DNA of 64,000 bases from Streptomyces mutabilis (GTDB taxonomy: Bacteria; Actinomycetota; Actinomycetes; Streptomycetales; Streptomycetaceae): positions 124,001 to 188,000 of the forward strand of contig NZ_BMTT01000003.1 of NCBI RefSeq assembly GCF_014649815.1. The letters are read 5' to 3'. Made by a program: the position numbers and the translations under genes. Positions 51,640 to 62,823 of this stretch are shown one piece after another (position 1 is the first letter of the stretch; the number at the start of each line of letters is the position of its first letter). The notes beneath the pieces are model-generated. The model was not told the origin of the DNA and ran no database searches. It was given only the letters and a program-made list of their open reading frames with translations.

Positions 51640-51905
51640 ATGGAGGACTTGGCGCGACAGGCGGCGATGAGCGTGCCGACCGTGAACCGAAGGTTCCGGC
51701 AGGAGACGGGGGTGACACCCACGCAGTGGCTCGGCCGACGGCGTCTCGACCGCGCGCGGCGGCCGCCGGCGCGGGCGACGAACCGGTCGACCGCGTCGCC
51801 GCCCACACAGGCGTCGGCTCCGGGGCGGCGACGCGCCGGCACACGCGGGACGTGCTCGGGGTGTCACCGCGGGCGTACCGCGACACCTCCTACGGCAGCG
51901 CGTAG
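51640..51905 (+). pseudogene. AraC/GlxA-type regulator remnant, frameshifted
   Basis: MEDLARQAAMSVPTVNRRFR and QETGVTPTQWLGRRRLDRAR are the first helix-turn-helix of an AraC domain. The frame then breaks; in another frame DEPVDRVAAHTGVGSGAATR and LGVSPRAYRDTS complete the second half. One frameshift near 51760 is needed. The N-terminal sensing domain is gone; bases 51478-51640 hold nothing I can support. Confidence 0.8.
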
Positions 51906-51907
51906 GG

Positions 51908-51954
51908 CCGCGGGCGTCCGGGCCGGCGGTCTCGGCCGGCCCGGACGCCCGCGG
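51908..51954. terminator. katG terminator
   Basis: A perfect 20-bp stem (51908-51927 with 51935-51954), 7-base loop, directly after the katG stop. One of the strongest hairpins in the window. Confidence 0.9.
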
Positions 51955-51955
51955 A

Positions 51956-54202
<2,247 letters not shown>

Positions 54203-54649
54203 TCAAAGCGCTGGGGAACTGCCGGTGGTGGAGCAGTCGGGGCACAGGCCCCGGTAGATGACCTCGGCCTCGTCTATCGAGAAGCCGTGGTCGTCCGAGG
54301 CGGTCAGGCAGGGCGCGTCACCGACGGCGCAGTCGACGTCGGCAAGGGCACCGCAGGACCGGCACAGGGCGTGGTGGTGGTTGTCGCCCACCCGTCCTTC
54401 GAACCGCGCCGGGCTGCCGGGCGGCTGGATGCGGCGCACGAGCCCCGCCGCGGTGAGCGCGTGCAGCGCCTCGTACACGGCTTGGAGGGATATGTGGCCC
54501 ACGCGCCGGCGCACCCCGGTGGCGATCGTCTCGGCTTCGAGGTGATCGCCCCGCCGGACGGTCTCGAGCAACGCGACGCGGGCGGCGGTCACTCGCAGGC
54601 CGGCCCCGCGCAGTTCCGAGGCGACGGCCGGATCCCGGGATGCGGTCAT
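54203..54649 (-). CDS. furA: Fur-family redox regulator FurA
   Basis: 148 residues. The DNA-binding part contains LRVTAARVALLETVRRGDHL and ISLQAVYEALHALTAAGLV. The metal-binding part has NHHHALCRSCG and the C-terminal CPDC pair. In this family the protein represses its own gene and katG, and lets go on peroxide exposure. Position directly upstream of katG on the same strand fits that role. Confidence 0.94.
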   Translation of the reverse strand: MTASRDPAVASELRGAGLRVTAARVALLETVRRGDHLEAETIATGVRRRVGHISLQAVYEALHALTAAGLVRRIQPPGSPARFEGRVGDNHHHALCRSCGALADVDCAVGDAPCLTASDDHGFSIDEAEVIYRGLCPDCSTTGSSPAL

Positions 54650-54865
54650 GGCGGTGAACCTACTCCCGTAAACACGAACCTCTCAAGGAAACGAACCGAT
54701 CCATTTCGGTGACCGCCGGGTGCCGGGGCCGCCGCCGTGCCCGGCCTGCCCCGGTGACGGCGAACGATCGTGGTAGACAACGTGGGTGGTGGGCACTGGC
54801 AAGGAACGCCGCCTTCCGGCGGCTCGACGACGCGCAGCTCGACAACAGGAGTGAGTGATCAGCCC

Positions 54866-55966
54866 GTGCTGTTGAAGACGTTCCGCTGGGCCTTCGCCGT
54901 CACCGCCCTCGGACTGGTTCTGGGAGTGCTGTACGACGGGTGGACCGCCTTAGGTCTCGTGGCCATCCTCGCCGTACTGGAGATCTCGCTGTCCTTCGAC
55001 AACGCGGTGATCAATGCCGGGATCCTGAAGAAGATGAGTGCCTTCTGGCAGAGGATCTTCCTCACCGTCGGCATCCTGATCGCCGTCTTCGGCATGCGCC
55101 TGGTCTTCCCGGTGGTGATCGTCGCGGTCAGCGCCCGGTTGAGTCCGTGGTCCGCGGTCCATCTGGCGCTCACGGACAAGCAGCGCTATCAGGAGCTGGT
55201 GACGGACGCCCATCCGTCCATCGCCGCCTTCGGTGGCATGTTCCTCCTCATGATCTTCCTCGACTTCGTCTTCGAGGACCGGGACATCAAGTGGCTGGGC
55301 CGGCTGGAGCGTCCGCTGGCCAAGCTCGGCAGGGTCGACATGCTGTCGGTCTGCATCGCCCTGATCGTGCTGCTGGTCTCGGCGATCACCTTCGGCGCCC
55401 ACGCCCACCAGCACGGCGGCATTCACGCCGACAAGGCGGAGACGGTGCTGCTCGCCGGTATCGGCGGGCTGATCACCTACATGGTCGTCGGCGGTCTCTC
55501 CGGCTTCTTCGAGGAGCGGCTCGAGCGGGAGGAGGAGCGCGAGCGCGCGGTCGAGGAGGAGGCCGCGCGCGGTGGCGGGCCCCGTGCGGCCGTGGCCCTC
55601 ACCGGCAAGGCGGCGTTCTTCATGTTCCTCTACCTGGAGGTCCTGGACGCGTCGTTCTCCTTCGACGGCGTCATCGGCGCCTTCGCCATCACCAACGACA
55701 TCGTCCTGATGGCCCTCGGCCTCGGCATCGGCGCCATGTACGTCCGGTCCCTGACCGTCTACCTGGTCCGTCAGGGCACCCTCGACGACTACGTCTACCT
55801 GGAGCACGGCGCCCACTACGCCATCGGCGCCCTCTCCGTCATCCTCCTGGTCACCATCCAGTACGAGATCAACGAGATCATCACGGGCCTCATCGGCGTC
55901 GTCCTGATCGGCTCGTCGTTCTGGTCGTCCGTACGCCGCAACCGGGCGCTGGCCGCGGCTTCCTGA
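54866..55966 (+). CDS. DUF475/TerC-like integral membrane protein (contains a TTA codon)
   Basis: 366 residues from GTG 54866; a GTG at 54851 is an alternative, since the GGAG lies rather far upstream. It has about eight to nine membrane segments with two TerC-type acidic motifs, EISLSFDNAVINAGILKKM and DASFSFDGVIGAFAITND. A charged cytoplasmic loop sits between them (ERLEREEERERAVEEEA). TerC relatives are linked to tellurite resistance and to metal handling during secretion. Leu29 is encoded by TTA (54950-54952), which in Streptomyces requires the bldA tRNA. A DUF350 gene follows. Confidence 0.9.
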   Translation: MLLKTFRWAFAVTALGLVLGVLYDGWTALGLVAILAVLEISLSFDNAVINAGILKKMSAFWQRIFLTVGILIAVFGMRLVFPVVIVAVSARLSPWSAVHLALTDKQRYQELVTDAHPSIAAFGGMFLLMIFLDFVFEDRDIKWLGRLERPLAKLGRVDMLSVCIALIVLLVSAITFGAHAHQHGGIHADKAETVLLAGIGGLITYMVVGGLSGFFEERLEREEERERAVEEEAARGGGPRAAVALTGKAAFFMFLYLEVLDASFSFDGVIGAFAITNDIVLMALGLGIGAMYVRSLTVYLVRQGTLDDYVYLEHGAHYAIGALSVILLVTIQYEINEIITGLIGVVLIGSSFWSSVRRNRALAAAS

Positions 55967-56094
55967 CCCGGGGCCCGGACGGATCGTCGGACAGCCCCAC
56001 CGCAGGGGTCGAGCGGCCGAACGGGTGCGCTACATTTTGCAGCGCCTTGCCCACGATCACTCACGATCTCTCACACCACGGAGCCGGCAATCCC

Positions 56095-56517
56095 ATGAGC
56101 GACATTCTCAACGGACTCGGCCGCGCCACCGCCTACGGCGGTCTGGGTCTGGTCCTCCTGGTGCTCGGCATCGTCCTGGTCGACGTGCTGACGCCCGGAA
56201 AGCTCGGCCGGCAGATCTGGGAGCAGCGCAACCGCAACGCGGCCATGGTCCTCAGCTCAGCGCTGCTCGGCATCGGCGGCATCGTCTTCACCTCGATCTG
56301 GACGACGTACGAGGACTTCGGCAAGGGTCTGGTGTCGACCGCGGCCTTCGGGCTGCTCGGGCTCGTGATGATGGCGGTGGCCTTCCTGGTGGTCGACCTG
56401 ATCACGCCGGGGCGGCTGGGCGCGACGCTGGTGGAACCGGAGCCGCACCCGGCCGTGTGGGTCACGGCGTCCTGCAACCTCGCCGTGTCGGCGGTCATAT
56501 CGGCCTCCATCGCCTGA
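56095..56517 (+). CDS. DUF350 membrane protein
   Basis: 140 residues with four membrane segments. Two internal repeats share the ending VDVLTPGKLG and VDLITPGRLG, the mark of DUF350. The function is unknown; the family occurs often beside DUF475/TerC-like or potassium-type genes. It starts 128 bases after the DUF475 stop and is likely co-expressed. Confidence 0.9.
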   Translation: MSDILNGLGRATAYGGLGLVLLVLGIVLVDVLTPGKLGRQIWEQRNRNAAMVLSSALLGIGGIVFTSIWTTYEDFGKGLVSTAAFGLLGLVMMAVAFLVVDLITPGRLGATLVEPEPHPAVWVTASCNLAVSAVISASIA

Positions 56518-56528
56518 CGCCGCGCCCC

Positions 56529-57962
56529 TCACTGAAGGCGCCTGATGTCCCCGCGCACCCGGTAGAAGCCGCCCGACGCGGCATGCAGCGCGTCGACCGC
56601 ATAGCGCGCACCCGGCTCCCGGATCGCCCTCGGGAACTGGACGTTCCACGACCGGTCGTACCCTTCCGACACCACGTGGATCCGGGTTCGGCCGTTCTCC
56701 TGCACGCATTCGACGACGACGGAGCCCGCGGGCGCCGCGGTCACGGTCGTCACGGCGGTGGCGGTGGTGGCGGGCGCGTACGTCGGCAGGGTGGCGGCGA
56801 GCTTCACGTCGCGGGCGAAGGGCACCGAACCCTGCTGAGCGGCCGTGACCGCCGCCTCGCTCGCGTCCACGCACACCAGGGAACCGTCGGTGGTGACGAG
56901 GAAGAGCCGCTCGTCGCGGTACTGCATGGACAGGGCGGAGCCGCCGCCCGTGCCCAGCTTCCACAGCCGTGTGCCGTCCCGGTCGAAGCAGTACACCGAG
57001 GACGCCGAGTCCCCCGCGAAGACGAAGCGGCCACCGGGCGAAGTGGCGCACGAGTAGACGGGGCTGTCGCACCGGTACGTCGCCTCGATGGTGCCGGTGG
57101 CTTTGGACAGCCGCTGCACCGTGTGCCGCGCGGTGCCCGCGTAGACCGCGTGGTCCTCCTGCCAGCCGAAGAGCACGGCGCCCTGGGTGGGTGTGTGCCA
57201 CAGCTCGGTGCCGCCGTCCGGGGAGTGGGCGGTCACGCCGCGGGTGTGCCCGTGGTAGACGGCCCGGTCGTCGGCGCGCACCATCCAGGCGTGCTCACCG
57301 CGTCCGCCGCGCGCCCACTGGTGTTCGTCCTCGTGATCGATCACGGTGAGCCGTCCGGCACGGTCCGCGACGTTCAGCACGCCCTCGTGGATGTCGAGCC
57401 AGAAGATGTCCACGTCGGCCGCGATGTCGTAGGCGGCGAAGGGCAGTTTGGACGACAGGTCGTAGACCCGGCCGTCGTCGCAGCCGGCGTAGATCCAGAA
57501 GTCGTCGGCGACCAGGCACTTGACACCGTCCGGCAGCCGGAAGCGGGCGAGGACCTCCCCGTCGTGGGCGAGGGTGTAGACGTCGCCCGCCTGGTTGCCC
57601 ACCCAGCACTTGTCCTCGTCGATGTGGATGCCGAACGCCGCGGAGCCGGTGCGGAACCGCCACAGGACCGGTGCGACCGCGCGGGCCGTGGACGGCGCGG
57701 AGGACACCTGCCGACGGGTGACCGCGCGGGGGGCGCGCTGTCCCTGCACGGCGGCCTCGTAGCCCTTGCGCACCTTCTCGCCTATCTTCTTGGCCGCCGC
57801 GGCCTCGGCCTTCCGGACGGTGGGGAAGGTCGACGCCTGGGTCTGTCCCGCGGCGCCGATCCGGCCGTAGCGCACCGTCACGACCTGTCCCTGGACGGTG
57901 ACTTCGTAGAACTTGTGCGCGCTCCCGTCGTCCTGCGACAGCTCCAGGTACGTCCTCGACAT
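56529..57962 (-). CDS. WGR-domain protein with PQQ/WD-type beta-propeller
   Basis: 477 residues from ATG 57962. The N-terminal ~75 residues are a WGR-like domain (YEVTVQGQVVTVRYGRIGAA, FPTVRKAEAAAAKKIGEKV), with Tyr in place of the namesake Trp. After a short Arg/Ala linker a seven-bladed propeller follows: FGIHIDEDKCWVGNQAGDVY, WIYAGCDDGRVYDLSSK, AVYHGHTRGVTAHSPDGG, LFLVTTDGSLVCVD. WGR domains bind DNA ends or partners in PARP-type proteins. The role here is unknown, perhaps a DNA-linked scaffold. Cytoplasmic, no signal. Confidence 0.83.
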   Translation of the reverse strand: MSRTYLELSQDDGSAHKFYEVTVQGQVVTVRYGRIGAAGQTQASTFPTVRKAEAAAAKKIGEKVRKGYEAAVQGQRAPRAVTRRQVSSAPSTARAVAPVLWRFRTGSAAFGIHIDEDKCWVGNQAGDVYTLAHDGEVLARFRLPDGVKCLVADDFWIYAGCDDGRVYDLSSKLPFAAYDIAADVDIFWLDIHEGVLNVADRAGRLTVIDHEDEHQWARGGRGEHAWMVRADDRAVYHGHTRGVTAHSPDGGTELWHTPTQGAVLFGWQEDHAVYAGTARHTVQRLSKATGTIEATYRCDSPVYSCATSPGGRFVFAGDSASSVYCFDRDGTRLWKLGTGGGSALSMQYRDERLFLVTTDGSLVCVDASEAAVTAAQQGSVPFARDVKLAATLPTYAPATTATAVTTVTAAPAGSVVVECVQENGRTRIHVVSEGYDRSWNVQFPRAIREPGARYAVDALHAASGGFYRVRGDIRRLQ

Positions 57963-58084
57963 GGCAGACCTCTCCCCGGTCGGTCCCGCGGCGTGTCCGC
58001 GGGCCCCACTGTCTGAACCGTAGGGGCAGCCACTGACAACGGGCGGGTCGCTCCACCCACCGCCGCGCACCGTGACACGTCGCG

Positions 58085-59161
58085 TCAACCGGCCCGCTCG
58101 ACGCTCCACATCGGCACCCGCTCGAAGAAGTCGACGGCCTCCGCCCGCCACCGGCCGCGCCAGCCCTCGGCCACCAGGCGGGCCCGGTCGGCGTGGAGCC
58201 GCATGTCGGCCTCCAACAGGGATGCCACGCCGTGTCGTTCGCCGATGTCCCGGATCTCGGCGATGGTGTCCGGCGGGCAGGAGCGGTTCCCGAGGGCAGC
58301 CTCGACCGTGGCTCGTTCCGGGCCGGCCACGGTGGCCAGCAGGCGCGTGACGGCGTAACTGCGCCTGCCCTCACGGATGTCGCCCCCGGTCGGCTTGCCC
58401 GTGGTCTCCTCGGTGCCGAACAGGTCCAGCCAGTCGTCGCGCATCTGCCCGCAGATACCGACCAGTCGCGCGTACCGGCGCAGCTCGTCCTCGTGGGCAC
58501 CCGGTTCGACGCCCGCCGCCAGGAGGCCCAGGCGCATCGGCGCGAGCACCGAGTAGCGGGCGGACTTGTGGTCGGCGACGTCGTGCAGCACTTCCACGTC
58601 GGGCACCGGGTCGGCGAAGTCCCGCTCAAGGTCGGCGATCTGACCTACGAAGGTGTCGGCCGCGGCCCGGGTCTGGATCTCGACCATGGCCTGCCGCACC
58701 CCGATCGGCAGCCCGGAGTCCAGCAGCACCCGCAGACTCAGGGCGAGCGCCAGGTCACCCGCGAGCACGGTGAGGCCGAGCGCCGCCCGCGGATCTTCGG
58801 GGAACCGCTCCCGGTAGGCGTAGTAGGTGGTGAGCCCGCCCCGACGGGTGGCACTGTCGTCGATGAGGTCGTCGTGCACCAGGCCGTGGGTCTGGAGGAG
58901 TTCGACGCTCAGCGCGGCGGCGTCCAGTGCCTCGGACGGCGCGTCGTCCCGCACCAGGCGAGCGGCCTCGTGCAGCAGCACGACCCGCATCCGTTTGCCG
59001 CCGCGCAGCGACAGGTCGCGCAGCAGGCCGACGCAGTCCGGGGTGAAGCGGCTGAAGGAGGGGGCGTCCAGGGTCGTGCCGAGCGTGTCGAAGTACTCCG
59101 CGAAAAGCGTGTCGAACCGGCGCCCGATCCGGGCGGCACGGTCCAGCGGCTGCTCGGTCAT
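58085..59161 (-). CDS. polyprenyl synthetase family protein
   Basis: 358 residues, AGGAGG before ATG 59161. It has the two Asp-rich motifs of trans-prenyltransferases: HGLVHDDLIDDSATRRG and GQMRDDWLDLFG, plus LRGGKRMRVVLLHEAARL. It condenses allylic diphosphates with IPP using magnesium. The product length (farnesyl, geranylgeranyl or longer) cannot be read from sequence. No terpene cyclase is adjacent, so a role in quinones or carotenoids is possible. Confidence 0.92.
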   Translation of the reverse strand: MTEQPLDRAARIGRRFDTLFAEYFDTLGTTLDAPSFSRFTPDCVGLLRDLSLRGGKRMRVVLLHEAARLVRDDAPSEALDAAALSVELLQTHGLVHDDLIDDSATRRGGLTTYYAYRERFPEDPRAALGLTVLAGDLALALSLRVLLDSGLPIGVRQAMVEIQTRAAADTFVGQIADLERDFADPVPDVEVLHDVADHKSARYSVLAPMRLGLLAAGVEPGAHEDELRRYARLVGICGQMRDDWLDLFGTEETTGKPTGGDIREGRRSYAVTRLLATVAGPERATVEAALGNRSCPPDTIAEIRDIGERHGVASLLEADMRLHADRARLVAEGWRGRWRAEAVDFFERVPMWSVERAG

Positions 59162-59357
59162 ACGAAGTCCTCCTGGGGCCTGAGCGGGTGGCGCGCCCAG
59201 CAGTGTGTCAGGAGGCCCGGGGCGTCGAGCGCGCGGGGCGAGGCAGCCGCAAGACCTACCGCGTGCTGTGTGTGGCCGTGGTGACCTGGGCCCGGACGGC
59301 CAGCGGACCGGGGAGTTCTCGACCCTGTAACTCACCCCGTGCAGCGCCCTTGGCGAG

Positions 59358-59594
59358 TTGCCGGTAGAAGACGATCTTCGCGCCGAGCGGGAAGCCCTCG
59401 ACTGGCCTGGCGAGTCAGGCTACGACTCCGCCGGCTTCCGGCCCGCCTGGTGGAACAACCCCGGACAGCGAGACAGGATCAAGCCGCCACTGAACGCCTT
59501 CAGCAACGCCGCCAACCCGCCGAACTGCCCCGACGCCAAGTGCTACGAAACGTACCGGTGTCGCGGCGCGAACGTGACGAGGCCCGTCGATTGA
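59358..59594 (+). CDS. small cysteine-containing open frame, possibly a gene fragment
   Basis: 78 codons from a TTG, with no ATG or GTG and no good ribosome site in frame after an in-frame TAA at 59328. Codon bias is strongly G/C-ending and the sequence looks real: GFRPAWWNNPGQRDRIKPPL, then PPNCPDAKCYETYRCRG with three cysteines. It may be the C-terminal end of a lost larger protein or a small peptide gene. No family is recognised. The rest of 59162-59775 holds nothing else firm beyond a TTATAT around 59735, a possible -10 for the next gene. Confidence 0.4.
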   Translation: MPVEDDLRAEREALDWPGESGYDSAGFRPAWWNNPGQRDRIKPPLNAFSNAANPPNCPDAKCYETYRCRGANVTRPVD

Positions 59595-59775
59595 CCGGCA
59601 CACGCGCCGGGGACGAGCTTTCCCATCCCGTCGCCGGCGCATCGCGAACACCGGCGCCCCACGACGACTCGCAGACAAGTCGGGAAGTGGTACCTCCGTA
59701 GGAGGAGCCAGGAAGCCCAGAAAGCAGAAAGGGCTTATATAGGACGTACTGGATGTTTCCTCTCGAGGAGGCGGT

Positions 59776-59937
59776 ATGCCGTACGGGTCGATCGTGGGTC
59801 CCGGCAGCACGCTGGCGGCCACAGGGCTGGCGACCGGACAGATCTGGCTGGTGATGGCCAGTGCGACCGCGGTACTGGTGGGCGCGATCATGGTCCGGGC
59901 GTCTTTTCGGCGTGGCAAGGGGCCGGTAGAGCAGTGA
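59776..59937 (+). CDS. 53-residue LAATG sorting-like membrane peptide
   Basis: Encodes MPYGSIVGPGSTLAATGLAT, then a ~18-residue hydrophobic segment (QIWLVMASATAVLVGAIM), then a basic tail VRASFRRGKG. This is the layout of a sortase signal: LAXTG is the motif used by class E sortases of actinobacteria, followed by a membrane segment and positive charges. GAGGAGG lies five bases before the ATG. The stop overlaps the GT2 gene start (GTGA), so the two are translated together. There is almost no mature domain before the motif, so it may be a short wall-anchored peptide or a membrane subunit of the synthase. Confidence 0.75.
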   Translation: MPYGSIVGPGSTLAATGLATGQIWLVMASATAVLVGAIMVRASFRRGKGPVEQ

Positions 59938-61412
59938 CACCGTGCACCTTCGCCCGTGTGCGGGGGCGGTCCTCGGCTGTCCGCGAACCGGCGCCCATCA
60001 GCTCTGTGCCGAAACGGTGGCCGGGTGTGGCGCCGCTGCCGCGGGCCTGGCACGCCTCGTCCCCGGCAGTGATCGTGCTAGGCGCGGTCCCGCTGACGGC
60101 CTTCCTGGCCTGGGGGGTGGCCCATGTCTACAGCACGGTCGTCACGCTCATGGGTGGGCACGAGGGGATGGTACTGCCGTGGCTGGTGTCGTTCCTGCTG
60201 TTGTGGTGGGTGCCGCTGTCTTGGCTGGAGCGGCCCCGCACCATCCCGCCGGATGAGGAGACGGCGCTCGGCCTGCTGAAGGTCACCGTGCAGATCCCGG
60301 TCTACAACGAGGACCCCGTCGCATTGCGCGGCTGCCTGCACTCCCTGCTCGTCCAGACCCGGCCGGTGGACCGCATCCGGGTCGTCGATGACGGCTCGGT
60401 CCACGACGACGGCTCGCCTATGACGTACGACGACGTGCGCGCCGAACTCTTCGAGCGGGCCGCGGCCCGCGGGGTCAAGGTCACCTGGGACCGTACCCCC
60501 AACCGGGGCAAGCGGCACGCACAGATGCACGTCCTGGCCACCGACGACGCCGACATCTTCGTCACCCTCGACAGCGACTCCCTCCTCGACCCCGAAGCGA
60601 TCGCCGAGGGCCTGAAATCCTTCGCCAATCCGAAGGTCTCCTCGGTCGCGGGCCAGGTGATTGTCCTCAACCACGACGCCAACGTGCTGACCCGGATGAT
60701 CAACCTGCTTTACCTGCCCTTCACCCGAGGCCTGCGCTCCGCTCAGTCCGTGCTCGGTCGCGTCACCATCAACTCCGGCACCCTCGCCTTCTACCGGGCG
60801 CACATCGTGCGTGACGCGGCCGGCGTCTACGAGCACGAGACGTTCAGGGGCCGACCGATGCAGATGAACGACGACTCCATGCTCACCTTCTACGGACTGC
60901 TGGCCGGCGACACCGTCCATCAGCCCTCCTCACTCGTCTTCACCCTCGCCCCCGAACGCTGGTCGCACTATCAGCGCCAGCAGATGCGCTGGATGCGCGG
61001 TACGACCCTGCGCCATCTATGGTGGCTGCGCTACATGCCCATAAACGGCGTCGTCTTCTGGTCCACCGTCGCGGAGTACGTTCACATCGTCCTCGGCCTC
61101 GCCATCCCCGCCTCCGTCCTCGCCGACCCCGGCCTGCGCGCCCACACCGGTACCCTCCTGCTCGCCGGCGTCGTCATCGGTACCGCGATGAGCTATCTGA
61201 TGACCCTGCGCCTGTTCACCGTCCACCGCACCGACATGCGCCTGCGCCAACTCCTGCTGCTCTTCGCCCTCGCCCCGCTCGCCTCCGCCTGGCGGGCCCT
61301 GGTCCTGCGCCCGATGTACTTCTACGCGATGGCCACCTGCCACCGCGTCAACCGCTGGGGCACCCGTACCAGCGTCGAAGTCACCCGTACCCCTCACCAG
61401 CAGACGGCATGA
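59934..61412 (+). CDS. GT2 processive polysaccharide synthase (hyaluronan/cellulose-synthase-like)
   Basis: 492 residues. Two N-terminal membrane segments, a cytoplasmic GT2 domain and about three C-terminal membrane segments. Motifs: VTVQIPVYNED, RVVDDGS, TLDSDSLLDP (DxD), a NDDS acid box, and QQMRWMRGT (the QxxRW of processive synthases). It likely polymerises a beta-linked sugar from UDP-sugar and passes it through the membrane, as hyaluronan or chitin synthases do. It is coupled to the LAATG peptide. The product is unknown. Confidence 0.9.
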   Translation: MTPCTFARVRGRSSAVREPAPISSVPKRWPGVAPLPRAWHASSPAVIVLGAVPLTAFLAWGVAHVYSTVVTLMGGHEGMVLPWLVSFLLLWWVPLSWLERPRTIPPDEETALGLLKVTVQIPVYNEDPVALRGCLHSLLVQTRPVDRIRVVDDGSVHDDGSPMTYDDVRAELFERAAARGVKVTWDRTPNRGKRHAQMHVLATDDADIFVTLDSDSLLDPEAIAEGLKSFANPKVSSVAGQVIVLNHDANVLTRMINLLYLPFTRGLRSAQSVLGRVTINSGTLAFYRAHIVRDAAGVYEHETFRGRPMQMNDDSMLTFYGLLAGDTVHQPSSLVFTLAPERWSHYQRQQMRWMRGTTLRHLWWLRYMPINGVVFWSTVAEYVHIVLGLAIPASVLADPGLRAHTGTLLLAGVVIGTAMSYLMTLRLFTVHRTDMRLRQLLLLFALAPLASAWRALVLRPMYFYAMATCHRVNRWGTRTSVEVTRTPHQQTA

Positions 61413-61850
61413 AAGGCGTCAGCAAGGCTCCGGAGATGCAGCGACCTCACCGGCCTGGTCCTATGCCCAATGTGCGGGACCGCTCGGGAAGCCCTTCTTG
61501 CGGCATCACGCCTGTTGCCCCGCTCACGCTGTGCCCGTCGACCACAGACCCGGCCACCGCACGGGGCTGGCTGACCTGCACGTCCGCCGACCCGGAGGGC
61601 CCGTGCTCCAGGGCTGGCGGAGCGCTACCGCGTCGGGACCAGGGCGTGGGGCACGTCGCTGCGTTCGGCCGCACGGCCCCGCTCGCCGCGCCACATCGTC
61701 CGCGTCCGCGAACGGGAGGGCCGGCGCCACGGGCACCCGCGACCGGGCGCACGTTCACCGCCGGGCTGGCAACCGCGACGCCTTGGACGTCACGCTCGTC
61801 TTCCCGCGGCCGCCGGCCGCACCTCGTACGCCCTCTCGCTGGAGATCGTG
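61413..61850. other. non-coding or decayed stretch after the GT2 gene
   Basis: No intact gene. Pieces in different frames look protein-like, such as NRDALDVTLVFP followed in another frame by GRTSYALSLEIVMALAQSFE, suggesting a frameshifted gene that runs into the next entry. The family is not recognised. Confidence 0.45.
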
Positions 61851-62027
61851 ATGGCGCTGGCCCAGAGCTTCGAAGCCCGCCGGGATCTGGTCGGCAGGCG
61901 CATCACCGTCCGCATCGCCCTGTCCGACGACTCGACAGCACAGACACCGGTCCCATCCCGCACTGAGGGGCGTGGCGTGCTGCTCATCGACGCTGAACCC
62001 CAGCATCCGCTGACCGAGCGTGGCTAG
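61851..62027 (+). CDS. short open frame, likely the end of a decayed gene
   Basis: 58 codons from an ATG with GGAG six bases upstream: MALAQSFEARRDLVGRRITV, then RIALSDDSTAQTPVPS and GVLLIDAEP. Codon use is coding-like and the upstream frame reads on without break (TSYALSLEIV), so it may be the C-terminal part of the frameshifted gene before it. Function unknown. Bases 62028-62286 hold nothing I can support. Confidence 0.35.
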   Translation: MALAQSFEARRDLVGRRITVRIALSDDSTAQTPVPSRTEGRGVLLIDAEPQHPLTERG

Positions 62028-62286
62028 GATCATAACGGGCCGGACGGCACATCGGCGCGAGCAACCGGTCCCCGCCGTGCAGAGCGTGGTCCATGACGGT
62101 CGTCCGGCACTGACTGGCCGTAACCGCGTGCGGGGAAGGCCGTTATGTCGGACAACACTCGCGTGCACTGGGCTGTGGCCCCGGCCCCCTTCTGGCGTTG
62201 AATGCCAGCCCGCATTTCAGGGTTCGCGCTGTCGTGGCAGGCGGTCCCCCTGGACTTCCTCCCCGTTGGGCCAGGGGACACCATGA

Positions 62287-62439
62287 GTCATACAGGTCGC
62301 TTTCGCTCGGGCCATCGACACCATGGGCCGCGGCGGTCAGACAGTCCTGGCCAACAAGGTCGGACTGTCCGCGCCCACGGTGAAGGGCATCGCCGACCGG
62401 GGCCGTCAGATCCTCGCCGGCCGGGAGAACAGCAAGTGA
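62287..62439 (+). pseudogene. HTH-protein C-terminal fragment
   Basis: An open stretch, with no start codon, reads VAFARAIDTMGRGGQTVLAN and KVGLSAPTVKGIADRGRQIL, a helix-turn-helix like those in small accessory proteins of Streptomyces mobile regions. The N-terminus is missing, cut by an in-frame TGA at 62284. Confidence 0.5.
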
Positions 62440-62552
62440 CCTTCGCCTCAAGCAAGGCGCCCGCCACCACCTGCGGAACTTTCGCAGGGTGGCGGGCCGG
62501 CGGCCGCTGTGTGCGACGCCGTCTGGCCCACAACAACGACACCACCCGCCGC

Positions 62553-62660
62553 CGAGGACTCCCCGAGACGGATCGCGACACGTTCCTCAGCATGCTCCGC
62601 TCGCGAAAGACCGTGGAGGAGGCGGCTGAGGACGCCGGCGTCACCGTACGCACCCTGGTA
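62553..62660 (+). pseudogene. short helical HTH-like fragment
   Basis: GLPETDRDTFLSMLRSRKTV and EEAAEDAGVTVRTL resemble a transposase- or resolvase-style helix-turn-helix. The surrounding frame quickly loses coding character on both sides. Confidence 0.3.
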
Positions 62661-62823
62661 CACCCTCAGCTGCAGCCTAGAACACGTCGACGCCCACCTG
62701 GACCAACCCGGCGGCAGATCGGCCGGGTTCGTGCGGCGGCGGACTGGCTCGAAGGAGTCCTCGACAACGGCGAGTCACCCTGGACGAGCAGCTCGTGCAG
62801 CTCCTCGAAGGCGAGGAGTGGCC

